NCBI GenBank assembly: GCA_030770535.1
Contig: JASVEC010000054.1
Coordinates: 118,292 to 182,291, forward strand
Direction: 5' to 3'
Origin: Batkoa obscura
Taxonomy: Eukaryota > Entomophthoromycota > Entomophthoromycetes > Entomophthorales > Batkoaceae
Length of the DNA: 64,000 bases
Shown: positions 55,461 through 64,000 of the stretch, in pieces
Position numbering within the stretch: the first letter of the stretch is position 1
Layout: every line of letters starts with the position of its first letter
Notes under the pieces: model-generated
Seen by the model: only the letters and a program-made list of their open reading frames with translations
The model's database searches: none
Told to the model about the DNA's origin: nothing
Translations under genes and position numbers: made by a program

Positions 55461-56007
55461 TATAAAACTTATTTTTTTAAGGGTATATCCCAAGTATTTT
55501 ACTTGCAAAAATAAACTTAATTAAAATGAGTTAATACATACTTCTATTGATGGATGGGCTCCAATAAGCGGGATTTTCCTTCCAGTAAGCTTCTACTTAA
55601 TAAAAGACAGATTCAAAAAGAGCCAATTGCTTTTATTTTGCAAAATGGTACCACTAATATATGTTAGTGGTGAGAATTAAAGGTAATATATATATATGAA
55701 TATCTTACCTGGAAAGCTGCAAAGCTTTTGTAAATGATCCAAACATCAGCCTAAAATATAAAAGCTTAAGAAAATAGATACACATAACTTAGATTTTTAA
55801 ATATTTTTGAGAAATCATCTAACAAATGGATAATAGATGAAAAAAAGTTAATGTATCTTTAGTAAAAAGAACTGTATGTAGATGCTAGTGGGGAATAAGT
55901 AAACAATGTAAAAGTGTGTGAAAACCTACAACTAAGTGAATAAAAACGAGGATTGATTTTTACAAAAGGACATGTGTTTATGTAAATAAGCGAATAATAG
56001 ATCAATA
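55461..56007. other. Non-coding gap, nothing recognised
   Basis: 3' flank of the receptor gene at 56008. The open frame at 55859-56188 is a frame shadow. Confidence 0.4.
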
Positions 56008-57060
56008 TCAATGAGCCAATTTTAATGAGTTTAAAAAATATCTTTGAATAGGTTGATGGATCAATAAGATAAAACATGACGAGGTAAACCCTAAGCATAA
56101 CACCAAGCAGTTGGAATAAAAAGCAATATGCATAAAGTTCATCTCGGCAAAATTTAATATACCTATTATTAGATCTGGTAATAAACATAGTATATAGCCT
56201 ATGACTATTACACTCATTTTTACAACCAGTTTGATTTTTTTAAACTTTAACTGGTCAGCTGTCAATAGATGAGATTCATTTATTTCTAGTTGAAGCATAC
56301 TTTCTTGATTTTGTTGCGTTAATGCTAGCCTATTTGATTTCCTATTAATTATGAATTTATATTGTGTGTTATTATCATTCTTATTATTCAGTTGATAACT
56401 ATTGAAATAAAAATTAGAGTTTGTAGCAGTAACATTAGACGTAATAATGGGGTTCATTATTTTAAAGTAAGCAAGGGTGATATTTATATAACAGAAACAT
56501 ATTGTAACTAAACATATTAAGATTCTCAAAGTGTAAATGCAGCAGTGAAATATAAGATAAGTCATATTGTTTTTTTCAATATTGGCACTCAATCCACAAT
56601 AAAAGTTGGCTTCGTACCATGAATATGAATTATAATAACCATGCAGGCTAGATAATACAAGTGATAATATAAATGATAGCACTGATAATAGATAATATTT
56701 TATTGGTATTGTTCGCTTAAACAAGCAAATTTTACTGTATCTTACAAAACTTAATAACGCAACTAGGTCAATGGAAGTACCAATGGTAGTAGTTACTATG
56801 CTGAGATTTAAAGTACAATACCAAACTGGATCGGATAGTAATAGCTCATTGTTGAAATTTATAACATTATACTCAAGCGCTATTATGTCAAATATAACAT
56901 ATATGTATAGAATGGTATCAGTGATTGTTATTATTAGTATTAATATTAACTCTAAATTGTTTTTTATAGTCAGTTTAGTTATAATTATACTAGTTATCAA
57001 TAAGTTTATCGATAACGAAACTACTGATATGATTAAATAAGTTATACGTTCTATGTTCAT
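56008..57060 (-). CDS. Array receptor A, seven-helix GPCR-like (350 aa)
   Basis: The start is taken at the ATG at 57060 (MNIERITYLIISVVS) because it aligns with the starts of the two intact paralogues. An upstream in-frame ATG at 57099 would add 13 residues. Seven helices are present. DPVWYC carries the cysteine before helix 3, FVRYSKICLFK is the RY motif at its end, and NSYSWYEANFYC supplies the partner cysteine in the second extracellular loop. CLLPDLIIGIL lies in helix 6, and LCLGFTSSCFILLIHQPIQ in helix 7 and the tail. The third cytoplasmic loop (~residues 210-275) is Asn/Gln-rich. No introns. Ligand and G-protein partner unknown. Confidence 0.8.
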   Translation of the reverse strand: MNIERITYLIISVVSLSINLLITSIIITKLTIKNNLELILILIITITDTILYIYVIFDIIALEYNVINFNNELLLSDPVWYCTLNLSIVTTTIGTSIDLVALLSFVRYSKICLFKRTIPIKYYLLSVLSFILSLVLSSLHGYYNSYSWYEANFYCGLSANIEKNNMTYLIFHCCIYTLRILICLVTICFCYINITLAYFKIMNPIITSNVTATNSNFYFNSYQLNNKNDNNTQYKFIINRKSNRLALTQQNQESMLQLEINESHLLTADQLKFKKIKLVVKMSVIVIGYILCLLPDLIIGILNFAEMNFMHIAFYSNCLVLCLGFTSSCFILLIHQPIQRYFLNSLKLAH

Positions 57061-57099
57061 TGTTATAAAGACAATGTTCAATTTTTCTATTATCTCCAT

Positions 57100-57323
57100 T
57101 TATCAATGCTTCAACTTAGTCATGCAATTTGAAATTATTATCTAAAAACTAATTAATTCCAGAGAGGGTTTACTGGTAGATTAGTATCGCATTTTGGCTG
57201 ATATGCATATATTCCCTTTTATTATGGCTAACAAGACACTTGGGGCTTTCGCATTTCAAAAGGGTAAAATACTAAAAAGTCGATTTGAATTAGGAATTAT
57301 TACTAAAATATTATGATTTTATA
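57100..57323. promoter_or_regulatory. Upstream region of array receptor A
   Basis: About 220 bp between the gene start and a MITE; no motif identified. Confidence 0.3.
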
Positions 57324-57425
57324 TGGGGGTGTTTTTTTTTTACTTCATTACTTTTTCCATCTTTTAAGCGTTATTTGAGCGGAAAATTTGCTAGTAAAAC
57401 TCTTAAACACAAAAATACATCACCA
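57324..57425 (-). mobile_element. MITE copy 31
   Basis: TGGGGGTGTTTTTTTTTTAC to AAATACATCACCA, with flanks TAT / TAT. Confidence 0.85.
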
Positions 57426-57689
57426 TATCCTTAAATGAGGTAAAAAGCCTTTAAGTGCTTTATTAACATGTAAAGTAAAAAATTAATTAACATAAAGAAG
57501 AAAGCTCAAAAATGATAGCAAGTTTCTGCCCATACTACACATCATTGCTCGAAGTAAGTTTTACATAAACTTGTTTTCCACGTAACTTTCATAAAGGAGT
57601 ATAAAGTTTTACAAAATAATTTTCAAGTGTTATTAAAAAAGTAAGAATAGGTGTTTATTTGGAAATCAAATAAAATGACACCTATTTTT

Positions 57690-58300
57690 CTATATAACAT
57701 GAGTTTGGATAAGAGTTTATTAGCAACATGAAGGCATCGATTGGGTTTTAAAGTCAATATACGAGGATATATTTTTTTGCTTAAGGATCTTACTAACAAT
57801 CTTTCCGCTCAAATAGCGTTTAAAAAATAGAAAAAGTAATGAAACTAAAATATCCTCATATAATAGTAAGAGGAGTTAATAAGCTAAACAATCATGCTGA
57901 TGCTTCAAAGGGCTATAGTAAGGCTTTAATGAAAAATCATATCAGTCATAATCCGTTTTAAAATAAATATATTTACAAAATTGACATCTTTTATCTTAAT
58001 AGCTGATAAGATGAAAGCAGCAAAAGAGAAATATAGGATAGCCGAAAACTAAACCAATGATTTTGGAGTTTGTGACTTTGATATAAGAAAGAAATATGAA
58101 AGAACATATAATTTTAGTGATTGGATATTAGCTAATAATATTATTTATATAATAGTTTGTACAGTGATTTGTGCTTAATACTGACGATAATGGTATCAAG
58201 GTAGAAATAACAAGAAAGTAAATAAAAAGTAAACATAAAAAGTTAAGATAATATAATTTTATTATCTCAGCAGAAAAACAACTCATTCTAATAAATAAAC
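57690..58300 (+). pseudogene. Relic of the recurring spacer sequence, with a MITE inside
   Basis: ATGAGTTTGGATAAGAG at 57699 parallels ATGAGTTTGAATAAAAG at 52519. Further on it encodes short pieces such as MKAAKEKYRIAEN and GVCDFDIRKKYE, which correspond to YEVCDFNITSKNK in the 60-kb spacer and KVYDIKIIDKYL in the 62-kb spacer. Broken by several stops and by the MITE at 57761-57858. Confidence 0.5.
57761..57858 (+). mobile_element. MITE copy 32
   Basis: CGAGGATATATTTTTTTGC, TCTTTCCGCTCAAATAGCG and ...AATATCCTCA. A few bases are lost near the right end. Confidence 0.78.
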
Positions 58301-58344
58301 AAAATTTACTTGTTACTCAAATAAGAAAATAGTAGTATCAAACT

Positions 58345-59403
58345 TTAATGACTAAATTTCAAGCATTTGAAGAAACACTTTTGAATCGGTTGATGGATCA
58401 ATAATATAAAGCATGAGGAGGTAAACCCTAAACATAGTAAAAAACAATTAGAATAAAAACTAGTATGTATATCATAGTTTGTCTCTGTTAAACTTAATAA
58501 AGTTACTGTTAAATCCGGTAATAAACTTAACATGTAAAATGTTACTACCAGGCCTATCTTTAAGGCTACTTTAATCTTTTCTAATCTTAATCGACTAGTT
58601 GTTAGTGGCTGGAATTCATTTAGATATATTGGAAGGATGGTGCCTTGGTTTTTTTGTGTTGTCATTGTTACCTTTATTTCGCCATTAACTACAATATCAT
58701 ATTGCACGTTATTATTATCGTTATTGCCATTAAACCGACTGCTATTAATAAATAAATTTGGTTTTGTAGTGTTGTCATCAAAGACAATAGAAGGGTTTAA
58801 TATTCTAAAATAGGCAACAGCAATACTAAAATAACAAAAGCAAATAACGAAAAAGCAGGGTAAAATTCTAAATGAATAAACTGAATAAAAAAATACAAAA
58901 TAAATTGTATTGTCCTTCTGAATATCAATACTTGGTAAGCAATAAAAATCCACCTTATCCCATGAATAAGAATTATGATAGCTAAATAAACTAGACAATA
59001 CAAGCGACAACACAATCGATATTGCCATTAATAAATGACATCTCATCGGCGTTATTTCTTTAAATAAACAAATTTTTACGTATCTTATAATTCCTAATAA
59101 AGCAGATAACTCAATGGAGGTAACAATAGTAGTGGATATAAGACTAAAATTTAAGACACAATACCAAGTTGGGTTGGATATGAGTAGCTCATTATCAACT
59201 GCAATTATATTATATTCAACCATTGCTAGGTGTGAAATGACAGTTAAATAAAAAATAATATCGTTTATAGCTATTGTTGAAATCATTACCAATTCTAAAT
59301 TATTTTTTAGTCTTAATTTAGCTAGTATTATACTGATTATTGATATGTTTATTAGTATTGAAATCGTTGAGACTATAAAATAAGTTATATATTCTATGTT
59401 CAT
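58345..59403 (-). CDS. Array receptor B, seven-helix GPCR-like (352 aa)
   Basis: Starts MNIEYITYFIVSTISI. Layout as in receptor A: NPTWYC before helix 3, GIIRYVKICLFK after it, NSYSWDKVDFYCLPSID in the second extracellular loop, SLLPDLTVTLLSL in helix 6 and LCLGFTSSCFILLIHQPIQKCF in helix 7 and tail. The third cytoplasmic loop is Asn/Asp-rich with NGNNDNNNVQYDIV, the same position as the Asn-rich loops of A and C but with different sequence. Single exon; about 1.05 kb of spacer separates it from receptor C. Confidence 0.8.
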   Translation of the reverse strand: MNIEYITYFIVSTISILINISIISIILAKLRLKNNLELVMISTIAINDIIFYLTVISHLAMVEYNIIAVDNELLISNPTWYCVLNFSLISTTIVTSIELSALLGIIRYVKICLFKEITPMRCHLLMAISIVLSLVLSSLFSYHNSYSWDKVDFYCLPSIDIQKDNTIYFVFFYSVYSFRILPCFFVICFCYFSIAVAYFRILNPSIVFDDNTTKPNLFINSSRFNGNNDNNNVQYDIVVNGEIKVTMTTQKNQGTILPIYLNEFQPLTTSRLRLEKIKVALKIGLVVTFYMLSLLPDLTVTLLSLTETNYDIHTSFYSNCFLLCLGFTSSCFILLIHQPIQKCFFKCLKFSH

Positions 59404-59975
59404 TATTATTGTAAAAGTTAAAATTAATTAAAATTGCTACACTTTTCATTTATAAACTGTCTCGAATTATTGTATTCTCTTATTCACTTAGTCAGCCTTA
59501 CTTTCGTATTTTGCTCCTTTGAGTGGTTTCCTCTTACCCTTATTGCTTTACCTTTTGATGTTTTTTGCATGAATAAAAAATTGTCATAATGGGTAAAAGC
59601 CGAAAAAATGTTTCAAATTGATAATACTCTTTAAAACTATAATTAAAAAGAAATTTTAGGCTATGTAAAACTTTGATTTTCTTATATTGGAAATATCGCT
59701 AAATAATTATATGATTTTATATTCTCAAGAAAGTTCAAATGGCTATTGATATATAGAAGCTGAAAGGACTATAAATTCAACGAAGAACAAGGGTTAAAAA
59801 GGATGACTTCCTACTACCATTGCTTATTATTAACCCAGTGTGGTTCCGACAAATACATTTTTCCTTGCAGGTTTCATTAAAAAGGATAAAATTTATATGA
59901 ACTAGCTTTTTGAATACCAGTAAAAAAGCATGGGAGTTTATTGTTTAAAAGCTAAAGTATACAGCTATTTTTACA
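59404..59975. promoter_or_regulatory. Upstream region of array receptor B
   Basis: Spacer without an open frame. The promoter of receptor B should be at its left end. Confidence 0.35.
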
Positions 59976-59979
59976 AACA

Positions 59980-60420
59980 GAGTTAGTTTAAATAGAGACA
60001 GCAACAGAGGAATCAACTAGGATTTAAACCCAATATTAGTGTTAAAATAATTAACAAATGGATGAAGAGGATGCTCTAAAAAATAATGATGAAATTGGAA
60101 CGAAAAGTCGCTATCAGTGATGTCACGCTTTTAAAACAAACATGGTTATAGAAGTGTATTTTTAGTAGCTAAAATGAAGTTAACCAGAGAGAAAGGATAA
60201 AATACCCAGAAAATTAATCAATGTGTATGAAGTTTGTGACTTTAACATAACTAGTAAAAATAAGAACATGTGGATTTAAAATAATTTGATAGTGGTTGGC
60301 AGCACTCTAGTAGAATTGTTTGTGATATGACATTGGTAATAATGCCATTACGGAAAAAAACAATAGTATTTTTTTTTTAATTGTTTCAGAAAAAATCTTA
60401 TTGAAAGGCTTTAGTCAAGT
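59980..60420 (+). pseudogene. Relic of the recurring spacer sequence
   Basis: Short coding-like pieces MDEEDALKNNDEIG (60059-60100) and YEVCDFNITSKNK (60225-60265) are preserved in plus-strand frames. Stops and frame changes break the rest. Order and spacing match the 57.7-kb relic. Confidence 0.5.
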
Positions 60421-60452
60421 AAAAAAAAACAATAAAGGTTAACAGTAATACT

Positions 60453-61505
60453 TTATTTTAATTTCAAACATTTAAAGAAACACTTTTGAATAGGCCGATG
60501 GATTAATAAGATAAAACAAGAAGAAGTAAACCCTAAGCATAAAATAAAACAGTTTGAGTAAAAGGTAGTTTGCATATTGAAATTCGTCTTTGTTAAACTT
60601 AATAATGTTATTGTTACATCTGGCAATAAGCATACTATATAACATACTATTATCAAGCTTATTTTCAAGATTAACATAACTTTTTTCAACCTTAATTGAT
60701 TGACTGTTGGTGACTGAGATTCACTTGAATTTATTTGAGTGATGCTTCCCTGTTTTTGCGATTCTACCATCGACTTGTTGCTTTCTCCCTTAATTGTTAG
60801 TTTATATTGTATAAGACCACTACCCTCATTATTAAGTTGATAGTTGTTAATGCGTGAATTTGAATCTATTGCTGTAGTGTTAAGAACAATCGAAGGGTTC
60901 ATTATTCTAAAATATGCAATCATAATATTTGAATAACAAAAGCAGACGATGAGTAGACAAATCAAAACTCTTAGTGAGTAGATAGTGTAAAATAATGTAA
61001 AATAAGTTGTATTATCTTTCTCAACGTCAATACTTGGTACACAATAATAGTCTAATTCGTACCACGAATAAGAGTTGTAATAACTGTGGAAACCAGATAA
61101 TATAAGCGATAATGCCACAGATATTAATACACATATATAATAACGCATTGGTTTTACTTGTTTAAATAAACAGATTTTATTGTATCTTATAATACTCAAT
61201 AAAGCAGCTAATTCAATAGAAGTAACAACGGTTGTGACTATCAGGCTAAAGTCCAAAGCACAATACCAAGTTGGACTAGATACTAGTAGCCCATTGTTAA
61301 CTGAAATCATTTGAAACTCGACTCCTATTATATGTGAGATGGCTACTATGGAATAAATAATGTCATTGATGGCGATTATTGATATTATTATTAGTTCTAA
61401 ATTGTTTCTTAATTTTATTTTAAACAAGATTATACTGCCTATTAACAAGTTTATTACAATAGATATTATAGATATTATTAAATAAACAATATATTCTGTT
61501 CTCAT
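60453..61505 (-). CDS. Array receptor C, seven-helix GPCR-like (350 aa)
   Basis: Starts MRTEYIVYLIISIISIV. SPTWYC precedes helix 3, SIIRYNKICLFK ends it, and NSYSWYELDYYCVPSID lies in the second extracellular loop. CLLPDVTITLLSL is in helix 6 and LCLGFTSSCFILLIHRPIQKCF forms the end of helix 7 and the tail. The third cytoplasmic loop (~residues 205-275) is Ser/Asn/Gln-rich. It is the best-preserved relative of the dead gene at 63000. Single exon. Confidence 0.8.
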   Translation of the reverse strand: MRTEYIVYLIISIISIVINLLIGSIILFKIKLRNNLELIIISIIAINDIIYSIVAISHIIGVEFQMISVNNGLLVSSPTWYCALDFSLIVTTVVTSIELAALLSIIRYNKICLFKQVKPMRYYICVLISVALSLILSGFHSYYNSYSWYELDYYCVPSIDVEKDNTTYFTLFYTIYSLRVLICLLIVCFCYSNIMIAYFRIMNPSIVLNTTAIDSNSRINNYQLNNEGSGLIQYKLTIKGESNKSMVESQKQGSITQINSSESQSPTVNQLRLKKVMLILKISLIIVCYIVCLLPDVTITLLSLTKTNFNMQTTFYSNCFILCLGFTSSCFILLIHRPIQKCFFKCLKLK

Positions 61506-62150
61506 TATTGTTTTAAAATAAAAACCCTAAAAAACCATTGTTTTGTTTATCATTTAAAAGTGCCTTATATTATCTATTCAAAATCTTGATTAATTTGTGT
61601 CGATCCTTTTATATTATAGTTGCTTTAGTTTTTTTGTGACTTATTTAATGGCTCATTTTAATAAAACTATTTTAAAAAAGTTGGTTCAAGTATTAATGGT
61701 CGATATTTAAAGAATCAGGTGTGTAAGTAATTCAACTATAAAAATTATTGTTAAAAAAGCCATAGAAGAGCTGCAACAGCCGTACTAATCATCACTGAAA
61801 TTACTATTACTCTTTTATATTCTTAGAGATGAAAAACTTAAATAATTTGTTGAAAAATAAGTAAAAAAGAAATTAACAAAGAAGCGAGAGGGTTAGAATC
61901 TAGTATTTTTCTTTTTTTTTGCCACTTATTACCAGTATAGCGTTTTTTATCTTGATTTAGTTAGAATGTGAAATATTGTTGGTTAGTATGATTGAATCAA
62001 GCTTACTATTCACTATCTGTATAAAAATTCTAGTAAACTCAGCAAACTTAACACTCCAAATTGGTAAACAAATTATATATAGTGAAAAATTTTAAAAAGT
62101 TAACAAAGTTAAAATGGAAGTGCTATATAATCATAGTCTAAGTGAATGTA
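61506..62150. promoter_or_regulatory. Upstream region of array receptor C
   Basis: No gene and no repeat seen before the MITE at 62151. Confidence 0.35.
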
Positions 62151-62250
62151 TGGGAATATTTTTTGTGTTCAAGAATTTTTATTAACAATCCTTCTACTCA
62201 AATAGTGCTCAAAAGATGAAAAAGTAATGAAATCAAAAAAAACACCTACG
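62151..62250 (+). mobile_element. MITE copy 33
   Basis: TGGGAATATTTTTTGTG, then CTTCTACTCAAATAGTGCTC and ...AAAACACCTACG; right terminus worn. Confidence 0.75.
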
Positions 62251-62289
62251 TATAGTTAATAGGGTAGAGGAAATTTTGTTTTAAAGCTA

Positions 62290-62770
62290 AACGAGAGGAA
62301 AACATGCTTTATTATAATCAAAAATAGATTTTATAGGATTTAGGGACATCATTGAGAGATTAAATATATGTAAAGTCAAGACAAATCAGTAAATGAACTA
62401 ATAAACTAGATAATTAAAATAGTATCTAAGGAGTAACAATGGGGCCAATAATAAAAAGTAGCTGTCTGTAGTAGAACACTTTTGAAAACACTCATCACAG
62501 ATTAACATCACTTTTACTACTGATTAAAAAAGGGCGGAAAAGATAATGGATTACATGACTGAAAATCAAATCATGAGTTCTAAAGTCTATGACATCAAGA
62601 TAATAGACAAGTACTTAAAAGCTATAGTATCTAATGAGACTAATGAGTTTCATAAACACTTTAATTAAAAGATTTATGATGGAATATTTATAGCAATAAT
62701 AGAATTAAATACGAAAATAAAGAAATGAGACAAATTAGCACCGTTAAATAATATTTCTCTTCTGTAACAA
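62290..62770 (+). pseudogene. Relic of the recurring spacer sequence
   Basis: Keeps the VYDIKIIDKYL-coding segment (62593-62630) and, before it, AAAGTCAAGACAAATCAGTAA, which parallels TTCAAGACAAAGTAGTAA at 52554-52571. No long frame remains. Confidence 0.45.
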
Positions 62771-62999
62771 AAGCCTAAATTTAAAATAAACTATTGTCTT
62801 ACAGTAATTGTCTCTATACCTTGAAAAAACATATTTCTCGCTCCTATTTTGCTTTTTTCATAGTTCTTACTTTGCCTTTATTCGGGCCTTTATAAGTAAA
62901 GCACCTTGAGTGCTTAATCTTTCAAGGATTAGAAAAAGCATAAATAAATAAGGGAAAATAGAGATTAAAAATAGATATGAAATAATTTAAATTTTTAGT

Positions 63000-64000
63000 T
63001 TTAAACATTTAAAAAAAGAATTCTGAATCGTTTGATGGATCAATAAAATAAAACAAGAGGAAGTGAGTCCTAAACAGAGTAAAAAGCAATTGGAATAAAA
63101 TGAAGTGTTCATATTAAAATCTGTTTGGGTCAAACCTTAATAATGTTATAGTTACGTCTGGTAATAAGCATAACATATTAACTTATCATTACTACACTAA
63201 TTTTCAAGATCAATTTGACTTTTTTTAACCTTAATTGATTGACTGTTAGTGGTTGAAACTCATTTGGGTTTAGGTGAATTATGTTCCGATCTTTCGTGGA
63301 TTAGTGTTCGTCTACCTGAAGTATTACAATTATATGAGATATTAAATCCTATGTTATTGGTATTACATTCATTATGTTTATGTTTCTTGTGAAATAAGTT
63401 GGGGTTACCACAGGTAGCATTAACGATAACTGAGGAATTAATGTGTTTAAAATAGGCAAACATAATGTTCGAAAACAAAAACAGATGGTAAACAAACACA
63501 TTAAAATTCTTAGTGAATAAATCAAATAAAAAAAATATATAGTAAGGCGTATTATTCTTCTCAACACTGATACTTGGTACACAATAAAAATCTGATTTGG
63601 ACCATGAATAAGAGTTGTAATAACTATGTAAACTTGATAATATAATAGATAAAATCACCAATAATATTATAAAGGTATAATAATTATAGGAATCTATTTT
63701 TTTAAATAAACAAATTTTGTTATACCTAATAATACTTAACAAAGCAACTAGTTCAATAGATGTAACTACAGTAGTAATCACAGCACTGAAATTGAAAGCA
63801 CAATAACAAGTTGTAACTGGCAACAATAATTCATTAATATTGAAGAATTTAAGTCATATTCAATTATTATTATATATGGGAGATGGCTAGTAGATAGTAG
63901 ATAATATCATTTATAATGATTAACAAAACAAATATTAGATCTAGCTTGTTTTTTGGTTTTTTGATACTTAATACATTAACTACCTATTAATAAGTTTATT
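63000..64000 (-). pseudogene. Dead receptor gene 3 of the tandem array, cut by the window edge
   Basis: Open from 63826 to 63260 (CYCAFNFSAVITTVVTSIELVALLSIIRYNKICLFKK to a Ser/Asn-rich loop). Helices 3-5 and the YNSYSWSKSDFYCVPSI loop are readable. Helix 6-7 similarity (LLPDVTIT-like, SSCFILLIHQTI-like) continues in other frames to about 63003. The 5' part (63830-64000) matches helices 1-2 with frame changes and runs off the window. Confidence 0.8.

Noticed and set aside
55859-56188. 109-codon minus-strand frame overlapping receptor A
   Set aside because: It is an alternative frame of the receptor C-terminus and 3' flank.
1-64000. tRNA, rRNA, CRISPR or retroelement signatures
   Set aside because: None could be recognised. 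The mobile DNA seen is explained by one DNA transposon family, its MITEs and several hairpin elements.

Overview
The window is very AT-rich eukaryotic DNA. Twenty short GT-AG introns (42-104 bp, 18 of them with a GTAA donor) can be placed by reading frame. The gene set is fungal in character: SURF1/Shy1, DOT1, a Nup96-type nucleoporin, an SPF45-like splicing factor, an F-box protein, and an expanded family of intronless seven-helix receptor-like proteins. Base composition, compact introns and the receptor, F-box and UDP-glycosyltransferase families fit an early-diverging fungus. I lean towards Entomophthoromycotina (Conidiobolus-like); this is inference from gene content, not a database result.

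Positions 1-16.2 kb and 23.9-27.9 kb are transposon territory. A DNA transposon of about 2.4 kb, with one apparently intact 550-residue transposase (13088-14740), is present as one whole copy (12872-15247), one full-length but broken copy (50043-52478) and several fragments, chimeras and deletion derivatives. About 34 copies of a ~100 bp MITE are scattered through the window. The MITE shares both termini with the large element, and the two have landed at the same target site inside two transposase copies. Several long-arm hairpin elements unrelated to these lie between them.

Positions 16.7-23.6 kb hold ordinary genes: a secreted Cys-rich GPI-type protein (+), SURF1 (+, 6 exons), DOT1 (-, 4 exons) and a mitochondrial glutamate dehydrogenase (-, 6 exons including a 20-nt micro-exon).

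Positions 28.9-40.6 kb carry three receptor-like genes (one +, two -), an F-box protein and a decayed UDP-glycosyltransferase.

Positions 41.6-48.4 kb form a compact, MITE-free block: Nup96, ALKBH7, an unrecognised 205-residue protein, an HMG-box protein and an SPF45-like protein that lacks the usual G-patch and RRM.

Positions 48.5-64 kb are a minus-strand tandem array of six receptor-like genes: three intact, two dead, and one dead copy running off the window edge. The spacers of the array carry decayed plus-strand sequences related to each other. A broken copy of the large transposon is inserted in the array.
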